From positions 2,046,001-2,110,000 of the forward strand of contig CP137318.1 in the NCBI GenBank assembly GCA_033182465.1: a stretch of DNA of 64,000 bases. Direction: 5' to 3'. The notes beneath the pieces were generated by a model. It searched no databases. It was given only the letters and a program-made list of their open reading frames with translations, and had not been told where the DNA came from. Every line of letters starts with the position of its first letter. Within the stretch, counting starts at the first letter, position 1. Source of the DNA: Sanghuangporus weigelae (lineage: Eukaryota; Basidiomycota; Agaricomycetes; Hymenochaetales; Hymenochaetaceae). Below, one piece after another: positions 43,786 through 54,586 of the stretch. Position numbers and translations under genes: made by a program.

Positions 43786-46700
43786 TTAAGGAGAAAACAA
43801 CCCGAGGGATCTCAGGGACGTTACGACTTTCGAAACATCATCAGCGTTCGTCGGGCCTGACGCAACAAGCTCCGAAGCAGGCTGCCAGACGGACTCGAAG
43901 GCGTCGTCTTCCGAAGACCCTTCATGCACCACTTCAGTGGATAGAGTAGACTCAGTCCAAGCGATCGATGCTGAAGTGTTAACGAGTGCCCAGGAGCGGA
44001 ACGTCTGGGCGGCGTCCGAACCAAAGAATAACGAGCCCGTCGGAGCGGAAAAGGAAGAGACGGAGAAAGCGATATCCTGCGGTCTTATGATACCGAATAC
44101 AGCAAATTCGAGGACAGGAAGGGACGAAAGGGAGTTGGCCAAAGGAGAACCAATTGAGGGAATACTGGAAGATAAAACGTGCGAAACGAGATCCATGGCG
44201 ATACTGGCGTTAGAAATAGATGAAAGATAATTTAATAATACATGATCCAAGAAGTCAACAGCCCCAAATTTGCGGGCGTCTGTGGTTGCGGCAGTGATGT
44301 CGGGAACGACTGTCGCTCCTGGAAGGGCGCTGAGCACCTCACCGGAGTACATGACAGCTCTAATTGTCGCATCTGTGCTGAGAGTCGATGCCTGCAACGC
44401 AACACCTTCTCTGTTGTCTGGAAATGGCAAGCGCGATCCTAGAAGATTGACAACACCATAGACAGGCCGGTCGGGAAAACAAGATCCGAAGAAATGAGAA
44501 GTAGTCGAAGCAGGATCCAGACCGAACACAGTGGTCTCCATTGTGTTAATACGGGTCAATTGAGACTCATCGAGCCCCGGATAGCAAGAGATGGGAACAG
44601 GAAATCCCATGGAAGACGTATTTGACATAATGTCTGTGAGTCGATTGCCGCCCGGGGATGAAGTAGTGTCGAAAGGAATGAGAAATGCTGAATTTCGCAC
44701 AGCGGTTTTGAACGTGTCCAGTTCGGACTCTTGCCTCTGAAGAACAGAGGTCCAATAGTTAACGAGTGCCTTCTTTCTCTGAGTGGATGATGCTGAAAAG
44801 ATGAACAAGATAAGGAAACATCCATCGGCAAAATGGACTTAGAAAACACGTACCGATTGCGAAAGAATACATCCGGTCCAATACATTGACAGCCGTCATT
44901 GACAACGCTTCAAATTGATCTTCTGACGGGGACGAATCTCTGAATTTCGCGCTCGAAGGAGACACAGTTTGCGACGCAAAGTCAAAGCTATATCCCGATA
45001 CGCTGGAGGTAAATCTTCCACTGCTATCGTCCACAGGGCCGTCGATGCTGGACAACATACGCCATGGAGCCGAAGAAACGAAGTTCTGTAAAGTCATTGC
45101 CTCACTGATGTCCTGCGTCATAGCCAAATTCCAAAGCATAGCAGCTTGAGCCCATTTAGTGCGGTTTGGCGCCGCCGCACTGTCGAGGCCGGGCTCAACG
45201 TCAATAAGAAGAGCTTGGTTGTTGCAAAGCCCGTCTGGTGGTACCCCTGCTGCGATCACAACGGCATCGGACATATCTTCTTCGGTGAAACTACCGGAGA
45301 AAAGCTGGTTGACATCATTCACCAGTAAAAATAAAGATCGAGCAAGAGGCTTGCAGGTCGTGCTATTGCTTGTGCAGATACATGTAGCGTCTAAGGTGCA
45401 CGACACACCAGTCCGATTCCCACTACACTTCGGACGCGAACTGTTCCGTTGCGAAATAGCCACAGGAATAGCGATAGCGAGAGCTACTCCAATGACCACG
45501 ACAACCGCAACTATCCATAGTCGCCTCCTTTTCCGTTTCGCGTCAAATGTAGATATTTTTGCAGAGGAAGGTGATTCGGTGGATGTAACATTTGTATCTT
45601 CCTTTCGTCTCCGAATCCTCGAGAACAACGAAGAACGCTGTCCGGCCGATCTTGCGTCCAGTTGCGTATAGGTGCGGCGAACGCCTGGACGCAAATCAGC
45701 GTACGGAACCGAAGCTTCTTGATAATGGAACTCATTGTTCTTGTCTGCGCCCGAGGGGAAGCGGCCCGCACGTAGCATTCCCGAAAGGTCATCAGCACGT
45801 TTTACAAGTGTTGGCAGAGGGATTGACTCTTCCGACTTTTGAATTTCTTTGCCGTTTGGAAACTCGGGTGGAGGATTAGTACCCACCGGAATAGGTGGTA
45901 AAGGCCGATGCCTAAGCCAATTCAAGTATCTGGCCCGTCGCAATGCTGAGCTATTCGATATGCGGGACACTAGCGAAGATACGACACTCTTCATCGATTG
46001 GTTTCGTTGTAAAGTGAAACTTGACCTGGGGGGCTGATTCTGATCAGATCTCGATTTTGATCGTACATGCGAAGCTCGCTTCTGGGAGTTTGCTGCAAGA
46101 TGAGACGAAGGCACGCTGGTCATGACTAGACCATCCTGCTGTAAATCCACTCGCTCTAGCCTCGCGAGGTCTTCATCAGATACCCGCGAAATAAAATCTC
46201 TATTAAAACCACCAGTCTGCCGCACGTTTCGAGGCGCATCTGCACGATGCACAGGCGGTTTTGACGCCATCGACCCAGATGTGATCACAGAGTTATTCGA
46301 GGCTATGAAGGAGTTGTTCGTGTCATCGGATCTCTGAACGCATGATGGAAGTCGGATTGCCGGCACGACAGCCACAGGATGCGCTTCTATGCCGCCACGT
46401 GCAACTATTATACTCGGTCTTCGAATGGCGGATTGTAACTGTTCATCCGTATGCACCGTTTCAGAATAGTCTTTTGACGCGCGTCTAGAATCTGCGTTAA
46501 CTGATCGCCGATCGTCTGAAAGCATTTGTCGCGAAGTAGATGCTTCCTCGCTCTCTGCGGACAGCAAGTCCGAAGGGTAGAAAGGTATGATCGACTGGTG
46601 CGATCTCGGCTCGTCTGAAGCACCAACATCCCGACGTGTCTGATTCGATCTTTTACCAAACCCCAACATAGCTCGTTTCCCGGCATCATACACTTTGTTT

Positions 46701-47398
46701 CCTGGGAAAGGATCTGGTGCTTGAGATAGGAGAGATGTGATGAAGGAGGTTGTGAGAAGTCGCTCCTCATTGGTGTCAATGCTGATACCGGATGTTGCGT
46801 CGCTCCAATCCAACAGTGAAGACACCGCAGCCGTGGAACGCGGAGTGTCTGGGCGCTTGGAGAGGGTACGCTCCGAAATCGGTGGATGCGGTAGAGGATT
46901 TCTTCGATAAACGAGAGGACGGACAGGCTGATAGCTTGTTGAAGGCTGGGCCGGAAGCGAAACTAATGGACTCGAAGCTTGCTTAAATGCGGAAATTCCC
47001 TCTCCTGCGGCATTAGAGATACCCGTTCTGGATGAAGAGCCAGACTTAACGCTTCGTGTATCTTGCGGATTGGATTTGTTTGAGAACTGCGATCCCGCGG
47101 GAGAGTGGGGAGCAGGCGGCGTGCCGAAATGGAAGCGATCCGGGGTTTCGTAGTCCGGAATAGAGGCGGGTACGCGGATTGTGAAATGTTGGCTTGTCGG
47201 AGTGCCGTATCTCGACAATGTCGGGGTAGGAATCTCTGAGGGAGGGGCTGGGAATTGGGAGATACCTGACAACTCGCTGTCAGCATAGCTAATGGTGCTA
47301 TCTGCTATTCCGGACGCAGAGGTTCCGAGAGATGCAATGGAAATACGGGGAGGCTTCTTCGGTGGTCCACCGTCGGCTTCGACAGGCTGGTTCGACAT
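43786..47398 (-). CDS. Large single-pass membrane protein with Ser-rich tail and Cys-containing ectodomain, unknown function
   Basis: Two exons (44854-47398 and 43786-44792) join in phase to give 1183 residues. The first 600 or so residues are Ser/Pro/Arg-rich and probably disordered and cytosolic (MSNQPVEADGGPPKKPPRIS onward). A basic stop-transfer stretch (KRKRRRL) precedes one membrane helix (WIVAVVVVIGVALAIAIPVAI). The rest looks extracytoplasmic, with a Cys cluster just after the helix (PKCSGNRTGVSC, DATCICTS, TTCKP) and several N-glycosylation sequons. It continues as a mixed alpha/beta region with few Cys, ending SLRSLGLFSP. No signal peptide is needed for this type II layout. I know no named family. 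The large folded outside part and long cytosolic tail would suit a cell-surface sensor or anchor, which is inference. Confidence 0.8.
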
Positions 47399-48463
47399 TG
47401 CTAGAGGATGGTAATGTAAGAAGACATAGGCAGAGGGTTTAACTCAGTACAAGACAAGAACAACTTTTGATAAGACGCAATGCTTACAGGATCACTGCCC
47501 AGCTGATCTGTTACCGTTGGCATGCCCAGGAATAGTATTGAGTGGTCCACCGCCTCGCTGAAGATTAACAACGCGCTCTAAATAATGGCAAGCGAAACTT
47601 GAGAACAGGCTGGGAGAGGAGAAGAGAAGGATGAAGGCAGTTCGAAATCCGACGAGAATATGAAGGCTATAAAGGAGCGGCGAGAAAGAGGAGGGGAGAA
47701 AGGGAAAGATAGGATGGGAGGAAGAAAGAAACGGATGAGAGAGAAAGAGGAGATTAAGTATTTGGACTTCATAGTCGTGGTATAAGAACCGAGAGGCTGG
47801 TGCACTTCATATTACGGATGGATCCACGGCCGATCCTAGTTCTTGTACTAGTCTTAGCGTCCCTGTGATCAATAATTGAAATCCGGAATTATTCTCGTCA
47901 CATCAAATCCTAGTCTATTCTGCGCTCACTGCCGTATACTACTATTTGTGACGCGACAAAAATGCGTCTGTCGAAGTAGAATACTGTTGCCGACAGACCA
48001 ACAAAATTCACGAAATCCAGGAGGAGGAAGGGACCTGATGGAAAGGCACTCATGAAGAGGGAAGCAACGATCGGAAATGGACGAGATGGTGGGCTTGAGA
48101 AAATAGGCAACAGAACGGGCTGAAAGACGTTCTATAGGAAATAGATTACATAATCAAACAAGTTACATGGGATGCCTTTTACGGCTCTAGTATCTTATCT
48201 ACTACTACTACTGCAACTCTGTTCAAAATATCCCGGACTCTCTTACTTCTCTCCATTGGCCAATTCTACTCTACTTTTGAACCCGTCGCGCTAGACCTTT
48301 CCGTCTGCGCTCCCTCTATTCTCGGTCGACGCGTCGATCTTTTGCTGCTCTGAACTTATCAATTCAAGTCAGGCCCGTCTCCAGTACTTCTGCCGTTAGT
48401 AGTGCTTCAGCCACTTTTGGTTACAGCCGCCTCCCGAAGATCCCGCGTCTCTCAAAACAAGTC
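47399..48463. promoter_or_regulatory. Divergent promoter region (membrane protein / NGL2-like)
   Basis: No coding gene supported. On the minus strand the stretch 47600-47760 is strongly pyrimidine-rich. A canonical intron (GT at about 47519, AG at about 47402) would lie in the 5' UTR of the membrane-protein gene, directly before its ATG. On the plus side a CT-rich tract (48190-48330), including a short CTA microsatellite at 48200-48214, precedes the NGL2-like start. Confidence 0.45.
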
Positions 48464-50166
48464 ATGCCGCCTCAAGGACGTGTCCTCACTCCAGAGCAAT
48501 TGGCTCTATCTGAAGCTCGCAAAAGGAAAAAAGCGGAAGCGGGCCTGGCTGCAGCTTCAGCATCACTAGGCCAACATGAAAACTTCCGGTCTTTGATACT
48601 TCCTCGGAAATTTCTCTCAGAAAGCGCAGCAAATATATCTCCATTGGAAAACACCGTTGTCATGTCCTGGAATGTCCGTGAAACAGTAATTAAGCATTCG
48701 TGAAGTTCTAGCGTACTGATGCCTTTTCTTTCTGGTTTTTGTGTTAAAAGGTGCTCGCCCAGTGTCTTGTTCGTAAGCCTCGGATTTCTTCCGCGCGCGT
48801 TTCAGATAATCTCATGACTGGGTCCAGGAAGGGAACTGTTCCCGACCAGTGACTGTCTGAAGGCAAATCAGCGGGAAGGCATGCTTTTTGAAGAGATCAC
48901 TAGGTCGGGAGCCGACATCATTTGCTTGCAAGTCAGTATCCAAGCTTCACGTCATCGATCAGTTACTTCAACCGAATACATCTGGAGGAACTGACTAAAC
49001 ACATCTTCAGGAAGTCGATCGCCTTGAACACCTCGGACCTGCTCTCGAATACGCGAACTACGCATTCACATATTCCTCAGGGCACGGGAAGAAGCACGGC
49101 TGTATTATAGCTTATAAGAAAAATGCATTTGTCAAGACAGCCGAGCGTACAGTCTTCTATGATGACATAAATATTCGACACGAGGGCGCAACGGAACGCT
49201 CGCGGAAAGGTTCAAGCTTTCGGACGAAAAACATTGGCTTGATTCTCGCCTTGCAAAGATGCGGCAATCCGGGCCATTCGATCGTTGTGGCGACCACTCA
49301 CTTGTTTTGGCACCCTAAATACACGTACGAGAGAGCACGCCAGGCATTGATTTTGGTGCGCTCCGTATGTGAATTCAAAGAAGAAAACAACTTGCAGGAT
49401 GCACCTAGTTTTATTGCAGGAGGTGAGTACCAGAGTTTCGCTCTCTATATTCTCTGACAATTCGGACTCAAAAAATCCTGTTTGTTTCAGACTTCAATTT
49501 CAATCCTTCTGATGCCGCTTATTCCCTGCTAGTGGGCGATACCCTCCTACCTCAACAAGAGGCAGATATTAAACTCTCACATGTGGTGCACGTCAGTCTC
49601 GACCCAACCATTCCCATTTCTGACCCGAAGCGCCCGGCGACTAACGACGAGGAAGAGGAAGGCGCGGAGGCAGATCCTGAAAACGATCCTGACCGGGTGA
49701 TCAAGAACGCGCGATCTGCGAACCTTGACGACGGACTTCTCGAGCCAAGGGAGTTGATTGAGATGTTTGCTCAATTGCCTTCTCTTCGGAGCGCGTACGA
49801 TGTGTGGGGTTCGGACGACGTGAAGAGAACATGTGGTGCTCGAGTGAATATACAAGCTGGCAGACAAGGCCGGAGCGAGCCTATGTATACCAGCTATACT
49901 CATTACTGGAAGGTTACACTAGGTACGTTATCGTTCTTCGTTCGTTCCTATCACAGTAGCTCCTACCTGATACGTTGCCCGTCATAGATTACATATTTGT
50001 TATGTTGCCGCCTGAACGCAACCCAAAAGTACTCGGTATCCTAAAGCCTCCCCTCGAACAGGAGCTTGGTACAGGTCTTCCCCGCAAAGGAGTTTGTGGC
50101 AGCGATCACCTTTCGCTTCGAGCTCACATAGCCTGGCCGTTAAAATCCAACACAACCGAGCAATGA
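48464..50166 (+). CDS. NGL2/CCR4-type RNA exonuclease (endonuclease-exonuclease-phosphatase fold)
   Basis: Predicted 3'-exoribonuclease of the EEP superfamily; yeast Ngl2 trims 5.8S rRNA. The start MPPQGRVLTPEQLALSEARKRKK gives the short Lys-rich N-terminal helix typical of Ngl2. The catalytic fold shows MSWNVLAQCLV, REGMLFEEITRSGADIICLQEVDR (metal-binding Glu), SSGHGKKHGCIIAYKK, VVATTHLFWHPKYTYERARQ and the active-site loop AGDFNFNPSDAAYSLL (split by an intron). It ends with DYIFVML and GSDHLSLRAHI (catalytic Asp-His). An acidic insert (EEEEGAEADPENDPD) sits between the DFN and DYI motifs. The stop is at 50164-50166. About six introns interrupt it. Ngl2 is favoured over nocturnin by the N-terminus and insert. 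Confidence 0.87.
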
Positions 50167-50518
50167 TTGTAACACTTTAGATTAGCATTTAGAGTAGAAC
50201 ATTCGTATATCCTGTATGTATAAGCGGGTATTCACTCAAAGAATGTGAGATGCAGTGGTGGTCGAAGCAATATGAATCTAGTAATGTGCTCAGTGAGACT
50301 TGAAGGAGATGAGAATGGAGAAAATAAACACAAAACCCAATAAAAGGGTATTATGGAAGCTATATCCGTCCCGGAAGTCCGCAGAAAACCGCAGGAAAGC
50401 AAACTATAAAAGCGAAGAAAGAGAGAAAGAAAAAGGAGTGAGTGAGTAACTGGAAAAAGAGACAGGATTATTCGATCGATGAACTGTCCATAATGCTTCG
50501 ATAGATGTTATGCTTAAA
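50167..50518. other. Convergent intergenic region
   Basis: 3' UTRs of the NGL2-like gene and the RhoGEF gene. It is purine-rich at 50400-50460. Nothing else seen. Confidence 0.35.
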
Positions 50519-53500
50519 CTAGACCCTTCTATCCGATCCGGACAGTAAGTTCTCATACAGACCACCAGCTGATTTCTCGTTGCGTAACTGGATCATGTAA
50601 ACGATGCCTGTTCGCGCGCCGTTATCGCTCAGCTCGATCGCGACGCCAGTCTTTCCGACACGTTCGACGCCATCTGTGAGTACTATCGTCGAGATTAGGA
50701 TTGTCTTGTCTCTGTTATCCGCCTCAACAACCAGCTGCTTGAGCATCGTCGGCCGCTGTTGGTACAAAGTCAGCTTCGAAGAACCAAGCGCTTTCCATTG
50801 CGCATGTTGCTGCTGTAAGAAGATCTTGCACTTCATTGACGCGAGAACAACGGATTCCACAGGGCCCTTCGGTACTGTAGGTGAAGTTGGCGGACTTTCG
50901 TCCAGTCCAAATGCTGGTGCCGAGGATGCGATACGCGGTAAAGCAGCAGAAGGAAGCATGGGTCGTAAATGACTCTGACCAGGCCCAATGGTTCCAAATG
51001 AGTTTTGACGTTCCGGCAGGAAGTCATTCGGAATGTTTGGAACAGGAGGCGCAGACCTGGGGCCTTGTTGGAAGTGCTCGTGCTGCGAGCTTAGAGAATG
51101 CAGTGAAGGCGTCTTGCGAAGACCGGCTTGATAATTAGGATCGGATGCTGGTCGACCAGGAGCGGCAAATGGCTGACCAGGATGAGGAGGTAAATGGTTC
51201 GGCCCTGGTCCAAAGCCTTGCGGTCCGTGCATTGAGCCCGGTCCACCTTGAAATGTCGCACCAGGTCCAGGGCCTCCCATTACTGGACGAGGTGCGGCCA
51301 TTGGACCATTTCCGTAACCCATATGCTGCGGACTGCCATTCATAGGAGGAGGACTCATCATATTTCTCGGTGGTCCTTGCATGCCATTCATTGGTGGTGG
51401 ACTCATCATGCTTCTTGGACCTTGCATACCATGCATAGGCGGTGGACTCATGGGCCCACCCTGCGGAGCTCTGCCACCTATTGGCGGTTGAGCTTGAATG
51501 CTCCCAGAGCGGTGTGGAGGTATGATTTGACCCGGAGAAAACGAGGTGGGGCCGGGCGGGGGACCTTCTCTCATGTTCGGTTGAGGAGGTAGTCCCATAG
51601 GACCTGCACTACGAGGAGGCATTCCACCACCACCACCACCACCACGAGAGCTTTCGCCCCTCGGTGGAGGAACAAACTGTCCGGGTGCGAATGACGGACC
51701 GTCAATGGGACGTGGGCCAGGAGGAGAAGCCATCTGAGGAGGCCTGCCTTGCTCGTTCGTTGGTGAATAAGGAGGGGGTCCGCCTTCTCGACCGATGGGG
51801 GACTGCGCCGCGGACCCAGCATCATTCAATGAATTACGGCCGGGATCTACTCTGTGCATCGAGGCATCTCCGGATGAAGGAGATGCTGCCCGACTTACAT
51901 TGGTGCTTCTCGAGGAAGCCCGGTGCTCACTCGGCGGATCACTCGGTCGGCGAGCTGAAGATCCAGGTACTGAAGACATGTTGCCCATTGATGGTAGAGG
52001 AGGAGGCGGCTTGTTGGACGGCGGAGGTACTGAAGATCATTGCTAAGGACACTGACAAAACCTGATCATCAACATGACTTACGTGCGACGGACAAGTCTA
52101 TCGTTGCTTTGAAATCTCTTATCACGGAATCTCGCTTTGCTCTTGAATCAAAATATAAGCACATGACTTCCTTCTTCAATATCGTAACTTCCATTGCGGT
52201 ATCTGGAAGGAATGTCAGTCCTTCACGTGGGCATTCAAAGAAAACCGAAATATGCAAACACACCTTCAAGTTCCGCGACGCGAACATGCTTAACAGCTAA
52301 CGGAGGATAGCAGAGCCAGATATCTGCACCCTGACCGTCGTACCGCGCACGATCGTCAGAAGACATCCATTCGCACACCAGGAATAAATCTGTCAAAACA
52401 AATATGTGACCTTGGCGGTGAACAACTTCCATGCCCGTGCTCTTTGGGGTAAAATAGATCGTCGTATCTTCCGAAAGCCGCAATTCGCGGGTGTACGATA
52501 AGTTTGGTGAGTTGATAGACAGTTTAACATTCTTTTCATGGTTTCATGAAAAGAGTCAGTCACAGCAGTCCAGAACTGAAATAGAGCCTGCATACCCGTG
52601 GAGTCATAGTGAATAAATCTTGACATCGCTCCGTAGCTAATCGTCTTTCTAGATCAGCCAAGGGCATAGACAATGTGGTTACTGATGCTCGCCCCTCCGA
52701 AGTCATAGACGTGTCCCGAGAAGATCTTAATCTTCGCAAAATTAATTTACTATCTAATAATAGAAGGCGTAAACACTCACCCGCTTGAAAGACTGCTACT
52801 GCGAGCAGAGCTTTCAACACTTGAACGCACATCTAATCCTTCATGAGGCCGGAGCGTGTTCTCAATTCGGATTTGGTTGGCCACGTCGGCATCGTTCGGA
52901 CCCGGTCTGCTTGATTCATCAACCTTTTTCCTCGTGTCAATCACGATCTCGTCAGTCGTTTCCAACGATTCCGTCGGACCCGGTAAAGCTATGTTTAACC
53001 TCTCATCAATTATAGCGAGGAGATTTTCTAGCCTCCCGACACCGTCGACCAGTTTTTGATCTGTTGATTTCCCCGGCGGGGAGCTCTTCAGCAAGCGGCC
53101 ATACAACTTCTGGTAGTATTTGATTCGGGCACGGGGTAATGAAAAGAGCGTGTCGAGGGTCCAAAGTGGAGCCTGTGGAGGGGGATTTGACGCGGAAAAG
53201 CCTTCGATGATGGGAGGTAGACGCTGATTACTTCGTACAGGATCCCAGGTATCGAACCCAGACAGATACGAGGAAGCATATTTGGTGTATGGTGAGTCTA
53301 GCTGGTCAATCTGCGGTTCCAAATCAATTTCAGAAATCTGTAATTAGATTGGAGTATACGAACCCATTTCATTAGCAAATCACCGACTGCACGCGGAGAG
53401 GATGGGTTGGGCCCAATTTCTTTTAGTTTTGCTTGAAAGGACCTGTTTGCCTTGTAAATAGCTTCTATAGAACGGAACATCATGTCCAGCTCCGGTGGGG

Positions 53501-54021
53501 GAAGATTAGATCGGGACCATGCCGCTGCTACTTTCTATAATTCACAGTGTCAACAAAGGCGGGAAGAGTCGCCGACACGCCTGACGGCTGATGACCGAAC
53601 GTACCCGTATTATCCCCGACAAAGTGTCAACGTAGATCTTTTCTGTCTCCATGAGATCGACAAAAGGGTTAACCTTCTTGGGCCGCGATCCATGGCCATT
53701 GACTGACGGAAGGCTTGGAGAAGGCGGGCCAAGCATGGGATTTTGACCAGGGGACAAGGAAGGAGAATCCGGCGGCGGTGTCGCGATGGATGGAGGCGAA
53801 AGAAGCTCATGCGGTGACTGTTGTGACAGCCGGTCGTCTAGCGATGAGGAACCCGACGGGGAATCAGGATGACTACCATGGAAAGAGCTTTTGGGTGGTG
53901 GAATTGGAGGCAGAGCACCTGTTGGCCTTGAAGGAGAAGAGGGAGGCGGAGGCAGATGATCCCCCTTATTGACAGGAGGAAGTGCCTTTAGGTCTGGTAC
54001 GTGATTTAGGGTGCTCGCCAT
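50519..54021 (-). CDS. RhoGEF with DH and PH domains and Pro/Gly-rich tail
   Basis: Probable guanine-nucleotide exchange factor for a Rho-family GTPase. The start MASTLNHVPDLKALPPVNKG at 54021 leads through a Pro/Ser-rich segment (PPPPSSPSRP, PPIPPPKSS) to the DH domain: VNPFVDLMETEKIYVDTLSGIIR, KVAAAWSRSNLPPPELDMMFRSIEAIYKANRSF, and a helix with TLDTLFSLPRARIKYYQKLYGRLLKS. A PH-like domain follows (ELRLSEDTTIYFTPKSTGMEVVHRQGHIFVLTDLFLVCEWM, then VMCLYFDSRAKRDSVIRDFKATI). Next is about 300 residues rich in Pro, Gly, Met and Ser with repeats (MSPPPMNGMQGP). A final compact domain resembles a PH/Ran-binding fold (MKCKIFLQQQHAQWKALGSSKLTLYQQ). The stop is at 50519. Several introns are present. 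Its GTPase partner is unknown. Confidence 0.82.
51335..51460 (-). repeat. In-frame tandem repeat in the RhoGEF tail
   Basis: Three imperfect copies of a unit encoding MMSPPPMNGMQGP, spaced about 45-55 bp apart, lie within the Pro/Gly-rich tail. They are an expandable coding minisatellite. Confidence 0.55.
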
Positions 54022-54586
54022 TGGGAAGTGGGTATACTAAGGAGATCAGAAAGGAAGAGAATCGTTGAAAAAAGAGAGAAGATAAAGCAAGCGGGTCGCC
54101 GACGTTTGCGCAAGCAAGAGGGAGAGGGAGAGGAGAGAGCCTCGGTGGTTAAGGCCCTCATGCGCGGAGTGAGGACGCGACCATCTTGGCGCTGGGATGG
54201 CAACTTTTTCGGCATGTCAAGATCATGTCCCGCTTTAGGCAATAATCTACCACACCCAACCAAAATTTAAAAGATTTTCTTGAATTTACGTAAGTAACAC
54301 GCCCGTTGACTTACCAATACAGCGTCATTCACTTCTTCCTTTTCAAAAAAAAAAAAATTTGGGTCAGGCCTCGCAGGCTGCAATCTCAGGCGTTCATCCT
54401 GCTTTGCGCCGTATGCCTTTGGCTTTGCGTCATCTACTTTGCTGTCGACCCATCGTCAGCTTATCTCGTTCCTTAAATTCGCCACGTACCTCCTCCGTTC
54501 AGTATAGACACCTCGCCCATCTTGCTCAAGCAACGCGCCCAAGAGAACATCTGACGTTTACGCACCCTGTAACTGTTCCACGTACT
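54022..54586. promoter_or_regulatory. Divergent promoter region (RhoGEF / M16 protease)
   Basis: Contains both promoters. A run of 13 A lies at about 54345-54357. The plus-strand frame is open from 54359 up to the protease start and could encode an N-terminal extension. Purine-rich sequence at 54030-54150 on the plus strand is the CT-rich leader of the minus-strand gene. Confidence 0.45.
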
